Shown here: piece by piece, positions 1 to 8,067 of the stretch | Layout: every line of letters starts with the position of its first letter | Numbering within the stretch: the first letter of the stretch is position 1 | NCBI GenBank assembly: GCA_024689285.1 | Contig: JAILDR010000132.1 | Span: forward strand, 1 to 10,416 | DNA length: 10,416 bases | Source: Bacteroidales bacterium | GTDB lineage: Bacteria; Bacteroidota; Bacteroidia; Bacteroidales; F082 | Direction: 5' to 3' | Program-made: the position numbers and the translations under genes | Notes under the pieces: generated by a model | Seen by the model: only the letters and a program-made list of their open reading frames with translations | Databases searched by the model: none | What the model was told of the DNA's origin: nothing

Positions 1-3000
1 TCTTCACCGACCGCGCCATCTATCGTCCCGGTCAGACCGTTTACTTCCAAGGTATCGTGACGCGCCGCCAAGGTGAAGACTTGAGCCTTGTGAACAATTA
101 TTCGGAAAAGGTTTCTTTCCGCGATGCCAACTGGCAAGAGAACAGTTCGGCCAACTTTAACACCGATGAATACGGCTCATTCAGCGGCTCTTTTGTCATC
201 CCCACCGACAGGCTGAACGGCGTGTTCCACCTCAACGCCAATCGTGGCAGCGTGACCATCCGTGTGGAGGAATACAAACGCCCGACTTTCGAGGTGACTT
301 TTGAACAGCCGAAAGAGCAATACAAACTGAACCAAGAAGTTACAGTGCGCGGCGACGTGAAAGCCTACGCCGGTTTCGGCTTGGACGATGTGGAATACAG
401 CTACCGTGTCGTCCGCAAGACCTCCTTCCCGTGGCGTTGCTGGTGGTGGTGGTACCCCGTCGTCGATGACGAGCAAATCACCCACGGCAAGGCACGCACC
501 GACGAGAACGGCAAGTTCGCCATCACCTTCAACTTGAAGCCTTCCAAGACCATTGCGCCCGAGAAACAGCCTATGTTCACCTACGAAATCGAGGTGACCG
601 CCACGAGCAAGCAGGGCGAAACCCACGCCGACACTTACAGCATCCGCGCGGGCTACAACGAAATCGCCATCAGCACCGACCTGCCTCGCACTATCGAGAA
701 ATCAGACCTCGGCAAGTACCAAATCACGGTGAGCAACCTCAGCTGGCAGCCCGCCAAGAGCCGTATCTCGCGCAAGATTTACCGCTACGACGACCTTGCC
801 AAGATTAATTATTTTGAAGCAATGCAACATCTTGAAATCCTTGACCGACAAATGTTTAGTGACGAAGAATTGAACAGGCTCTTCCCTGAATATAGTTTCT
901 ATGACAAGCGAACCAAGACTTTGGTCGATGAGGCCGAAATTATGGTGGACGACAAGGCCAAGTTCTTGGAAGGCAAGACTTTGGAACCTGGAAATTATGT
1001 CGTGGAACTGAAGAGTTTGGACGACCCCTTGGCCGTTACGACGGAGGAATTCACCCTTTACGAGAATCAGGCCCAAAAAATGCCCTATACCACTATGGTT
1101 TGGAGCGATGTGGACAAATCGACCGCCCATCCCGGCGACGAAATCAAGTTCAGCATCGGCAGTTCAGCCAAGGATGTGGATATTTGGGTGCAGTTGCTCC
1201 ACGGCGACGAAATCCGTTTTGACAAGAAAATCACGGTCAGCAACGCGGTGCAGAACTTTACTTATAAGGTGACCGAAGGCGACCGTGGCGGCCTCGATTT
1301 CCGTTATGTCCTTGTGAAGGAAAATGCTTTCAGAACTTCGGACGATCATATTTCCGTGCCTTTCGACAACTACGATTTGGACGTGAAATTGGCCACCGTG
1401 CGCGACAAACTCAGTCACGGAGCCGAAGAGACTTGGGAAGTAACGGTAAGCGACTACAAGAAAAAGCCTTTGGAAGCCGCTTTACTGGCAGGAATGTATG
1501 ATGCCTCGTTGGATGAATTTGAACGCAATTACTGGAGTTTCAGTATGTCGCCTTGGGGCACACGCAGTTACAGATTTTCCACTTGTGCACACAACTTTAC
1601 CTCATCCAACACAAGCTTGGAATATCTCTATTATTTCGTCGAACTCTTCAATTTCAGCCTGCCCTCCGATGCACCTTTCTTCGATTTCGGATATGGTTTC
1701 GGCGCGCGCCGATATAGAAAAGGCGGACGTGTGATGTATGATTATGTTGAGGAATCGGCACCTATGATGGCTGGAGCGGTGTTGGAAAAGTCTTCTAATG
1801 CAGTGGATTATGAAATCCCCTTGGTGGCACAAAACGCTGTGGATGAAGAAATGGTTATGGCAGATGGAGATAACGAAGTAATGTTTTATGAAGTCACTGA
1901 ATCGGGAAAGTCCAAGGAACACGCCGAGCCAACCCTCCGCGAGAACTTCAACGAGACGGCCTTCTTCTTCCCGCAACTGCGTACCAACAAGGACGGAAGC
2001 GCGACCTTCAGTTTCACTATGCCCGACGCCCTCACGCGCTGGCGCCTGATGCTGATGGCCTACACCAAAGACCGCAAGACGGGCAGCAAGGATTACACTT
2101 TCACTTCCTCCAAACCCGTGATGATTATGGCCGATATGCCGCGCTATATGTACGACAATGATGAACTTTGGTTCGTGGCCAACGTCATCAACACGGGCGA
2201 CGAGCCTGTGACTCCCAAGGCGAAACTCGAAATCTTTGATGCGGGAACGATGCAACCCATTAATATGATTGTCTCCAACGCCATAATCCCGATGGAAACC
2301 ATCCAACCCGGTCGTAGCAAGGAAGTGCGCTGGAAGGTGAAGGGACAATATAATTTGAGCCTTTTGGCCTTCCGCTTCACGGCTTACGCGGGACAGTTCA
2401 GCGATGCCGAGCAGCACCTCCTGCCCGTGCTGAGCAGCGAGATCTTCATGACGCAGACCCTGCCCATCACCGTGAAGGCCGAAACCGAACAAACCTTTGA
2501 TTTCGAGGCCATCGCCAACCCCGACAGCCACGAGCGCGACTACAGCCTAACGCTCAACTTCAGCACCAACCCCGTGTGGTACGCCGTGCAGGCCTTGCCT
2601 TACCTGGCCAACATCAGCACCGACCGCGCCGAGACCGCCTTCTACGTGTTCTACGCCAACACGCTCTCGTCCTACATCGCCGACCACATCCCGAACCTCT
2701 TGAATTACATCAAGAAATGGCAAATCGAAACGCCTGATGCCCTGCTCTCGCAACTCGAAAAAGACCAAGACCTAAAGGCCATCATGCTGCAAGAGACGCC
2801 GTGGGTGCTCGAGGCCAAAAGCGAGACCGAGCAGCGCAGCCGTATCGCCACGCTTTTCGAGATCAACACCATCCGTAACCAGCAGACCAACGCCCTGAAG
2901 CTCATCGAGCAGAAGCAGAAGTACAACGGCGGCTGGTCGTGGATGGACGGTATGCCCGAAAGCCCCTACATCAGCACCTACATCTTGAGCGGCTTCGGCA

Positions 3001-4247
3001 AGTTGCAGAATATGGGCGCTTGGGAGTCGCTGAGTAAGGCCGACCAAAACACCGCCCAAAGCATCTGCGACAAGGCCGTGCGTTACCTCGAATACGAGGT
3101 GGCCGAGACCTATCGCTATATGAAAGCCCACAGCAAAGGCAAAGACTGGCCCATTGGTTCTAGCACCTTGAACGAACTCTATGCTTTGAGTTTCTTCGAT
3201 GTACAAAACTCCGACAAGGACTTTGCCAAAGCCAAGGAATACTATCTTAAGAGCCTCGATAAGGAATGGACCTCGTTCAACTTCAACCAACGCTCAAAGG
3301 GTGCCTTGGTGCTCTACCGCAACGGCAACGAGAAAACCGCGAAACTGATGATTCAGAGTTTCACGGAGTGCGCTCAGAAGAACGAGCAAATCGGCATGTA
3401 CTGGCCGAAGAAATACTTCTCGTTTGAGTCGCATATCGCCACGCATGCCAACATCATGGCGGCCTTCGCCGAAATCGACCAGAACCAAGAGATGATTGAC
3501 GAGTTGCGTGTGTGGCTGCTCACCCAAAAGCAGACCAACAAATGGGAGAACTCCGCCTCCACTGCCGATGCCATCTATGCCCTGCTGATGCGTGGCAGCG
3601 ACTGGTTTGAGGAAGGCAAGGAAGTCACCCTGCGTTTCGGCAACACACCCATCAGCACCGAGGGCGGCGTGGCCGGCACGGGCTTCATCCAGCGCCGCTG
3701 GAACGCCGACGAAGTGACCTCGGAGATGCGCCAACTCACCGTCAACAACCCGACCAACCACTTGGTCTGGGGCGGTTTGTTCCGTCAGTATTTCGTCCCG
3801 ATTGACGAAGTGAAGAGCGACGAGTCGGGCTTCACCATCAAGCGTGAACTGTTTGTGGAAACCGCGACCGACAAAGGCAAGTTGCTCGTTCCTGTTGAAA
3901 AGCAAGCCTTGAAAGTCGGTGACAAGCTCACTGTAAAGATTACCTTTACCAGCCAACAAGACATGAGCTATGTCTTCGTAAAGGATCTCCGAGCTGCTGG
4001 CTTCGAGCCAATAGACCAAGTTTCACACTATGAATACAACGACCGCATGAGCTACTATCAGACTAACACCGACACCGATATGCAGTTCTTTATCGAACGT
4101 CTGTCCAAAGGCACACACCAGCTTGAGTACAGTATGTTTGTCACCAAGGAAGGCTACCTGAACAATGGTTATGCTATCATTCAATGCCAGTATGCACCCG
4201 AGTTCAGCGCGTATTCAGATGGGATGAAAGTGAAAGTTGGCAATTAA
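1..4247 (+). CDS. Alpha-2-macroglobulin family protein, thioester-less, 5'-partial
   Basis: Probable envelope protease trap of the bacterial alpha-2-macroglobulin (A2M) family. The frame is open from base 3, with codons reading FTDRAIYRPGQTVYF, a classic A2M strand motif. The first in-frame GTG (57) is therefore internal and the true start, with any lipoprotein signal, lies outside the window; roughly 450-500 residues are probably missing, judging by family lengths. Seen in order: macroglobulin-like beta domains with a Trp cluster (about 426-458); a variable bait-like segment (about 1500-1925); the A2M core motif NETAFFFPQLRTNKDG then MPDALTRWRLM (about 1950-2060); an alpha-helical thioester-type domain with GGWSWMDGMPESPYISTYIL (about 2926-2990); and a C-terminal receptor-binding-like beta domain ending at TAA 4245-4247. 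The usual CxEQ thioester is RAET (2625-2636), so covalent trapping is unlikely. No pbpC-like partner is visible. Family assignment is firm; role as an inhibitor is inferred. Confidence 0.93.
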   Translation, partial: FTDRAIYRPGQTVYFQGIVTRRQGEDLSLVNNYSEKVSFRDANWQENSSANFNTDEYGSFSGSFVIPTDRLNGVFHLNANRGSVTIRVEEYKRPTFEVTFEQPKEQYKLNQEVTVRGDVKAYAGFGLDDVEYSYRVVRKTSFPWRCWWWWYPVVDDEQITHGKARTDENGKFAITFNLKPSKTIAPEKQPMFTYEIEVTATSKQGETHADTYSIRAGYNEIAISTDLPRTIEKSDLGKYQITVSNLSWQPAKSRISRKIYRYDDLAKINYFEAMQHLEILDRQMFSDEELNRLFPEYSFYDKRTKTLVDEAEIMVDDKAKFLEGKTLEPGNYVVELKSLDDPLAVTTEEFTLYENQAQKMPYTTMVWSDVDKSTAHPGDEIKFSIGSSAKDVDIWVQLLHGDEIRFDKKITVSNAVQNFTYKVTEGDRGGLDFRYVLVKENAFRTSDDHISVPFDNYDLDVKLATVRDKLSHGAEETWEVTVSDYKKKPLEAALLAGMYDASLDEFERNYWSFSMSPWGTRSYRFSTCAHNFTSSNTSLEYLYYFVELFNFSLPSDAPFFDFGYGFGARRYRKGGRVMYDYVEESAPMMAGAVLEKSSNAVDYEIPLVAQNAVDEEMVMADGDNEVMFYEVTESGKSKEHAEPTLRENFNETAFFFPQLRTNKDGSATFSFTMPDALTRWRLMLMAYTKDRKTGSKDYTFTSSKPVMIMADMPRYMYDNDELWFVANVINTGDEPVTPKAKLEIFDAGTMQPINMIVSNAIIPMETIQPGRSKEVRWKVKGQYNLSLLAFRFTAYAGQFSDAEQHLLPVLSSEIFMTQTLPITVKAETEQTFDFEAIANPDSHERDYSLTLNFSTNPVWYAVQALPYLANISTDRAETAFYVFYANTLSSYIADHIPNLLNYIKKWQIETPDALLSQLEKDQDLKAIMLQETPWVLEAKSETEQRSRIATLFEINTIRNQQTNALKLIEQKQKYNGGWSWMDGMPESPYISTYILSGFGKLQNMGAWESLSKADQNTAQSICDKAVRYLEYEVAETYRYMKAHSKGKDWPIGSSTLNELYALSFFDVQNSDKDFAKAKEYYLKSLDKEWTSFNFNQRSKGALVLYRNGNEKTAKLMIQSFTECAQKNEQIGMYWPKKYFSFESHIATHANIMAAFAEIDQNQEMIDELRVWLLTQKQTNKWENSASTADAIYALLMRGSDWFEEGKEVTLRFGNTPISTEGGVAGTGFIQRRWNADEVTSEMRQLTVNNPTNHLVWGGLFRQYFVPIDEVKSDESGFTIKRELFVETATDKGKLLVPVEKQALKVGDKLTVKITFTSQQDMSYVFVKDLRAAGFEPIDQVSHYEYNDRMSYYQTNTDTDMQFFIERLSKGTHQLEYSMFVTKEGYLNNGYAIIQCQYAPEFSAYSDGMKVKVGN
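2625..2636 (+). other. Degenerate thioester site (RAET in place of CxEQ)
   Basis: In thioester-containing bacterial A2Ms the segment after the strand ALPYL reads like PY(E)CxEQT before (F/Y)YAN. Here the 14 residues between ALPYL and FYAN have Arg at the Cys position and Thr at the Gln position; only the Glu is kept. The spacing is preserved, so this is substitution, not deletion. The alignment was done by eye from remembered family sequences. Confidence 0.7.
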
Positions 4248-4260
4248 GCGTTACTCATCA

Positions 4261-4584
4261 TCAAAATATTCTTTCCATCATTTGCCACTTTTCATCGCTG
4301 CGTGCATTTGCCGAACAGCCTTGAAACTGGGAAACGTAGGCTTCCCATTCCGCTTGGCGGGGAAGCTTTGACAGGCGTTCCATATCACGACGCCAATCGA
4401 AGTCATCCACCGTATCGCAAATCATGAAGAGAGTTCTCCCCTTGCGGTAAATCTGCATATCCAGAATACCCACTTCACGTTGACCTTCTATGATTTCTGG
4501 CCACACGTGAGTGTGAGCTTCGACGTATTTTGTTATCATTTCTTCGTCATCGACAAGAGTAAGGACTTGACAGTATCTTTTCAT
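4261..4584 (-). CDS. RhaM-family sugar mutarotase, probably for L-fucose
   Basis: A 107-residue protein of the L-rhamnose mutarotase family (COG3254/PF05336), which interconverts alpha and beta pyranose anomers of 6-deoxysugars in the cytoplasm. The family signature is visible as AHTHVWPEI: His24 aligns with the catalytic His22 of E. coli RhaM, followed by the conserved WPE. The length matches the family (about 104-110). The C-terminal part (EWEAYVSQFQG) aligns with the Trp/Tyr-rich part of RhaM. ATG at 4584 follows an A-rich leader without a clear Shine-Dalgarno. It lies 27 bases after the FucP-like gene and is the last gene of the run. Family members of this type also act on L-fucose in non-phosphorylative fucose pathways (Xanthomonas), and the neighbours here point to fucose, not rhamnose. 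An automated label would probably be 'L-rhamnose mutarotase'. Confidence 0.85.
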   Translation of the reverse strand: MKRYCQVLTLVDDEEMITKYVEAHTHVWPEIIEGQREVGILDMQIYRKGRTLFMICDTVDDFDWRRDMERLSKLPRQAEWEAYVSQFQGCSANARSDEKWQMMERIF

Positions 4585-4611
4585 TTTTTACTTTGACTAT
4601 TAGCTGTTGGC

Positions 4612-5919
4612 TTATTTGCTTTTTCTAGCTCGCAAACCATAAACAGCAACTATTATAAAACAAATGAACGGTAATAAATAGCTTACATTGACAGCAGGAT
4701 GTCCGGCAATAGTGCCGCGGTCTATAATCATCCCTTGCAAAGGCGGCATCAGGGCTCCACCAACAATGGCCATCACGAGGAAAGCGGCACCAAGGGAGGC
4801 ATCTTCAAGGCTTACGTTTTCCAAAGCGGTGCCGTAGATGGTCGGGAACATCAGGCTCATGAAGAGGCTGATGCCTATCAAGCAATACAATCCAACCTTT
4901 CCTACAATTATGATGGCTCCCAATGAACACAGTGCAGCACACATGCCAAAGATAGTCAGCAATTTCCGGCCATCAGTGTATCTCATCAGCCAAGTGGACA
5001 GGAAGCGCCCGCAAAGGAAGAAGCACATTGCAATGATGTTGTAGTTTTGCGCTGTAGCTTTACTAATACCAAGATTATCAGCATAATGAATAATAAACGT
5101 CCACACCATGATTTGAGCCGCAACATAGAAAACCTGGGCTATTACGCCTTCGCGATAAACCCTGTTATGCCAAAGACGACTCAGAGTGCCTTTGGTGGCA
5201 GTTGGCTGTTTTTGGCCATCGGCTGTTGGAACTTTTACAAAAGCTATGACAATCATCATTATGATGACTACGATGCCCAAAGCGACATACGGGTTGCGGA
5301 TCACTGCCAAATCATGCAAACGGATTTCGGCTTTTTCAGCTTCAGAGAGCATTGGAAAGATGATGTTTCCAGCAGCATCACGTTTGTCGCTCAATAGGTT
5401 AGGAAGAACGACCATCGATGCAACGGCCATCCCTGCCAACGACCCCATCGGGTTGAAAGCTTGAGCTAGATTAAGGCGTCGGGTGGCGTTTTCTTTATTT
5501 CCCAACGACAAAATAAACGGATTGGCTGTTGTTTCGAGAAATGCCAGTCCGAAGGTCAAGATATAGAGGCTGAAACAGAAAAACGTGAAGCTTTGTTGTG
5601 CCGCTGCCGGAATGAAAAGCAACGCACCAATGGCATAAAGTGCCAAACCCAACAAAATTCCACTTTTATAGCTGTATTTTCTGATGAAAAGTGCTGCAGG
5701 AATAGCCATAGTAGCATAGCCACCGTAAAATGCGAATTGAATCAAACTTGCTTTCGCCGCTGGAAGCTCCATCAATGTCTGAAATGCCGCCACCATCGGG
5801 TTGGTGATGTCATTGGCGAACCCCCAGAGTGCGAAAAGCGTGGTGATTGCTATAAACGGAACCAGGTATTGTCTATTTACAAGATGTTGGCCATTGGCTG
5901 TAGGATTGTTGAATCTCAT
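4612..5919 (-). CDS. fucP: L-fucose:H+ symporter, FucP-like MFS permease
   Basis: A 435-residue inner-membrane transporter of the FucP family (major facilitator superfamily) with about 12 hydrophobic segments, importing L-fucose with protons. FucP-specific stretches are clear: RQYLVPFIAITTLFALWGFAN at the first helix; LIQFAFYGGYATMAIPA; LFIRKYSYKSGILLGLALYA, aligned with MKKLSYKAGIITGLFLYA of E. coli; GLAFLETTANPF, where Glu129 matches the essential Glu135 of E. coli FucP; and RLNLAQAFNPMGS. The E. coli Asp46 position appears to be Asn40, with Asp37 one helical turn earlier. ATG at 5919 gives a short cytoplasmic N-terminus, normal for FucP. It starts 39 bases after the kinase/nucleotidyltransferase gene and precedes the mutarotase by 27 bases. 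FucP relatives can carry glucose/galactose (GluP), but the context favours fucose. Confidence 0.88.
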   Translation of the reverse strand: MRFNNPTANGQHLVNRQYLVPFIAITTLFALWGFANDITNPMVAAFQTLMELPAAKASLIQFAFYGGYATMAIPAALFIRKYSYKSGILLGLALYAIGALLFIPAAAQQSFTFFCFSLYILTFGLAFLETTANPFILSLGNKENATRRLNLAQAFNPMGSLAGMAVASMVVLPNLLSDKRDAAGNIIFPMLSEAEKAEIRLHDLAVIRNPYVALGIVVIIMMIVIAFVKVPTADGQKQPTATKGTLSRLWHNRVYREGVIAQVFYVAAQIMVWTFIIHYADNLGISKATAQNYNIIAMCFFLCGRFLSTWLMRYTDGRKLLTIFGMCAALCSLGAIIIVGKVGLYCLIGISLFMSLMFPTIYGTALENVSLEDASLGAAFLVMAIVGGALMPPLQGMIIDRGTIAGHPAVNVSYLLPFICFIIVAVYGLRARKSK

Positions 5920-5958
5920 TTTTCTTTGAATATAGTTACAGGCTAAAGGCCAAAGTTT

Positions 5959-7128
5959 TTAAAACTCGGGTCTTCTAATGGTTAGTCGTATAGCTTCGGG
6001 GTGATTTTGGACGAATAGTTCAGCGTTTTCTACAACGCAAGCGAGGTAACCTCCACCACCGGCACCAGGCATTTTGTAAGCAAGAACCTTGTCTTTATAT
6101 GCGTCGATATAGCTTTGAACACAACCTTGGATCATGGCAGGAAACATTGCTGTTTGGGCGTTGAAGCTATCGCGATAAGCCTCTGCAAATGCCGGCAAAT
6201 CCTCATGCATAATGGCGTTCCAGCAACGGTCTGCAGCATTGGCAAGAGCCTTCACTTTCGGTTCGGTGATGTCTTTGCCATCAACAACAGAACAACCTGG
6301 TTTGCGCGGCTCCATCGGAATCATAACAAGATGCTTCTCAAGCCATTGAAATATCCCTTCATCTTCGCAAGTCTCTATCTTTTCAGGCCAAAAATGGTTG
6401 TCATAATAATGACGGCACAATCCCGGTACGCAAATACCTATAGCGTCCTGCGCTCCACTGATGATGCCGTCCTCACGCTCAGGATGGTTCTCGAAGCAAA
6501 ACACCAGTCGCGCCAACATCTCAGGATCCATATCAGGTAACTTCAAAGGCCATATCCGCTTAATAATGTTTCTGGTGGAAGTTGAAAGTCCACATCTTTC
6601 ACGCACTTCAAAGGTTGGTTTCAGGCTTATCGTAAGAGCCCAACCAGGAGCATAACATGAAACGTAAGGCTGGTCTATCCAAGTGCCAGCCAGATCCAAT
6701 CGGGTGGGAATCGTACACAACTGTTCCTTGAGAGAAGTGCTGGAATGGGCTTCCAAGCCCTCATGCGGGTCACGCTTCAACACGATGTATTCCATGCCTC
6801 GCGTCTCGCAAAAACAGCGTTTTTCTTCGGAAGCACCATCCTCGTTCACAACCAAAATGTCTGGCTTCAAGAAATCCACCGTTGGAACAAAGTCCATTAT
6901 ACCACTACCGGCATTTATAAATGCATCCTTCACATAACGGATAGCTTTAACCATAAAAAGACGCTCTTTTTCATTATAGAGCGTCTTGTGGTTTTTGTAA
7001 TGCAGAATGGTGTCATCTGAACCTATACCGACATACAAGTCGCCATACTGTGATGCCTGACGGAAGAACTCGACATGACCGCTGTGCAATAGGTCGTAGC
7101 AACCGCTTACAAAGACTTTCTTGCTCAT
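5959..7128 (-). CDS. Bifunctional nucleotidyltransferase / GHMP sugar kinase fusion
   Basis: A 389-residue cytoplasmic fusion. Residues 1-137 are a TagD/RfaE-type cytidylyl/adenylyltransferase: the nucleotide-binding motif [10 protein letters not shown] (9-18, HxGH at 15-18), [15 protein letters not shown] (52-66, compare TagD) and SSTSLKEQL (129-137), the counterpart of the family's ISTT/ISTS ending. Residues 140-389 are a GHMP kinase of the HddA/fucokinase type: motif 1 [15 protein letters not shown] (140-154), a motif 2-like GLSTSTR (180-186), SGAQDAIG (224-231, compare GGWQDQxGG in fucokinases) and motif 3 [11 protein letters not shown] (353-363). The spacing from motif 1 to motif 2 is only about 30 residues, so the kinase domain is compact. 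Its start overlaps the fcl stop (ATGA), implying coupled translation. A kinase plus nucleotidyltransferase beside gmd, fcl, FucP and a mutarotase suggests salvage of free fucose to a nucleotide sugar, like Fkp. Alternatives are another 6-deoxysugar or heptose, or an inactive kinase domain. Confidence 0.85.
   Translation of the reverse strand: MSKKVFVSGCYDLLHSGHVEFFRQASQYGDLYVGIGSDDTILHYKNHKTLYNEKERLFMVKAIRYVKDAFINAGSGIMDFVPTVDFLKPDILVVNEDGASEEKRCFCETRGMEYIVLKRDPHEGLEAHSSTSLKEQLCTIPTRLDLAGTWIDQPYVSCYAPGWALTISLKPTFEVRERCGLSTSTRNIIKRIWPLKLPDMDPEMLARLVFCFENHPEREDGIISGAQDAIGICVPGLCRHYYDNHFWPEKIETCEDEGIFQWLEKHLVMIPMEPRKPGCSVVDGKDITEPKVKALANAADRCWNAIMHEDLPAFAEAYRDSFNAQTAMFPAMIQGCVQSYIDAYKDKVLAYKMPGAGGGGYLACVVENAELFVQNHPEAIRLTIRRPEF
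7125..7128 (-). other. ATGA start/stop overlap coupling fcl to the fusion gene
   Basis: On the minus strand the four bases ATGA hold the start codon of the nucleotidyltransferase/kinase gene (7128-7126) and the TGA stop of fcl (7127-7125). This arrangement typically gives translational coupling and is the strongest positional link between the fusion protein and GDP-fucose synthesis. Confidence 0.9.
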
Positions 7129-8066
7129 CGCTCAGCTCGCATTGGGTTGTTCAGGAAATCTTCGTAAGCCAAGGCAATACCATCCTCAAGTTCGGTTTTG
7201 TAAGTCCAGCCAAGTTTGGTAGCTTTCGAAACATCGAGGAGCTTGCGCGGAGTGCCGTTCGGACGGGTAGTATCCCACTTGATGATGCCTTTATAACCGA
7301 CCACTTTCGCAACCAGCTCTGTTAATGCTTTAATGGTCAACTCCTTACCAGTCCCAGCATTGACAGTTTCGTTGCCGCTATAGTTATTCATCAAAAAGAC
7401 ACAAAGATTAGCGAGGTCATCCACATAAAGGAACTCACGCAAAGGTGAACCGTCACCCCAACAGGTGACTTCCTGTAAACCATCGACTTTCGCCTCATGG
7501 AATCTTCTTATCAAAGCCGGCAAAACATGACTATGCTCAGGATGATAATTGTCGTTGGGACCATAAAGATTCGTCGGCATCACCGAGATATAATCTGTGC
7601 CGTATTGGCGGTTCAAATACTCGCAGTATTTCAAGCCTGAAATCTTCGCCAAAGCGTAGGCCTCGTTGGTCTTTTCCAACTCACTTGTGAGCAAGCAACT
7701 TTCCGGCATCGGCTGAGGTGCCATTCTCGGATAAATACACGAACTGCCCAAGAATTCCAGCTTTTTGCAGCCGTTTTTCCAAGCGGCATGAATCACATTC
7801 ATTTCCAAAATCATGTTGTCGTACATGAAATCGGCCAAAGCCGATTGGTTTGCCACGATGCCACCCACTTTCGCTGCGGCGAGGAACACATATTCAGGCT
7901 TTTCCTTGGCAAAAAACTTCTCAACTTGATCCTGACGGGTCAAATCCAGCTCTTTGTGTGTTCTCAACACCAAATTGTTATACCCTTGGCGCTGCAGCTC
8001 GCGTACTATAGCACTCCCCACCATTCCGCGATGACCTGCTACATATATCTTTGAATTCTTCTCCAT
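7125..8066 (-). CDS. fcl: GDP-L-fucose synthase (epimerase/reductase)
   Basis: A 313-residue extended short-chain dehydrogenase that converts GDP-4-keto-6-deoxy-D-mannose to GDP-L-fucose by 3,5-epimerisation and NADPH-dependent 4-reduction. Seen: the nucleotide-binding GHRGMVGSA (11-19); LGSSCIYP (106-113), with Ser108 and Cys110 matching the E. coli catalytic Ser107/Cys109; NEAYALAK (134-141), giving the Tyr137/Lys141 pair; [13 protein letters not shown] (164-176); and HSHV with His180 matching E. coli His179. All catalytic residues are present and the length is typical (about 310-320). The start ATG at 8066 is one base after the gmd stop, and its stop overlaps the next start. Also called wcaG. 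It works directly on the Gmd product, so the pair constitutes the de novo GDP-fucose route. Confidence 0.96.
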   Translation of the reverse strand: MEKNSKIYVAGHRGMVGSAIVRELQRQGYNNLVLRTHKELDLTRQDQVEKFFAKEKPEYVFLAAAKVGGIVANQSALADFMYDNMILEMNVIHAAWKNGCKKLEFLGSSCIYPRMAPQPMPESCLLTSELEKTNEAYALAKISGLKYCEYLNRQYGTDYISVMPTNLYGPNDNYHPEHSHVLPALIRRFHEAKVDGLQEVTCWGDGSPLREFLYVDDLANLCVFLMNNYSGNETVNAGTGKELTIKALTELVAKVVGYKGIIKWDTTRPNGTPRKLLDVSKATKLGWTYKTELEDGIALAYEDFLNNPMRAER

Positions 8067-8067
8067 A

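Noticed and set aside
57..59. GTG as the start of the alpha-2-macroglobulin gene
   Set aside because: The same frame is open to base 3 and encodes the conserved TDRAIYRPGQTVYF motif just before it, so this GTG is an internal valine.
1602..2531. 309-codon open frame on the minus strand inside the alpha-2-macroglobulin gene
   Set aside because: It is antisense to a well-supported domain-bearing gene, reads as His/Gly/Val-rich sequence without any family motif, and is explained by codon bias of the sense gene.
3294..4019. 241-codon minus-strand open frame over the 3' part of the alpha-2-macroglobulin gene
   Set aside because: No recognisable motif; it lies opposite conserved coding sequence of the thioester-type and C-terminal domains, so it is a shadow.
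4233..4291. Imperfect inverted repeat AAAGTTGGCAA / TTGCCACTTT as a shared terminator
   Set aside because: The arms are about 38 bases apart, contain a mismatch and extend into both coding regions, with no T-tract at the stem base; not a credible terminator.
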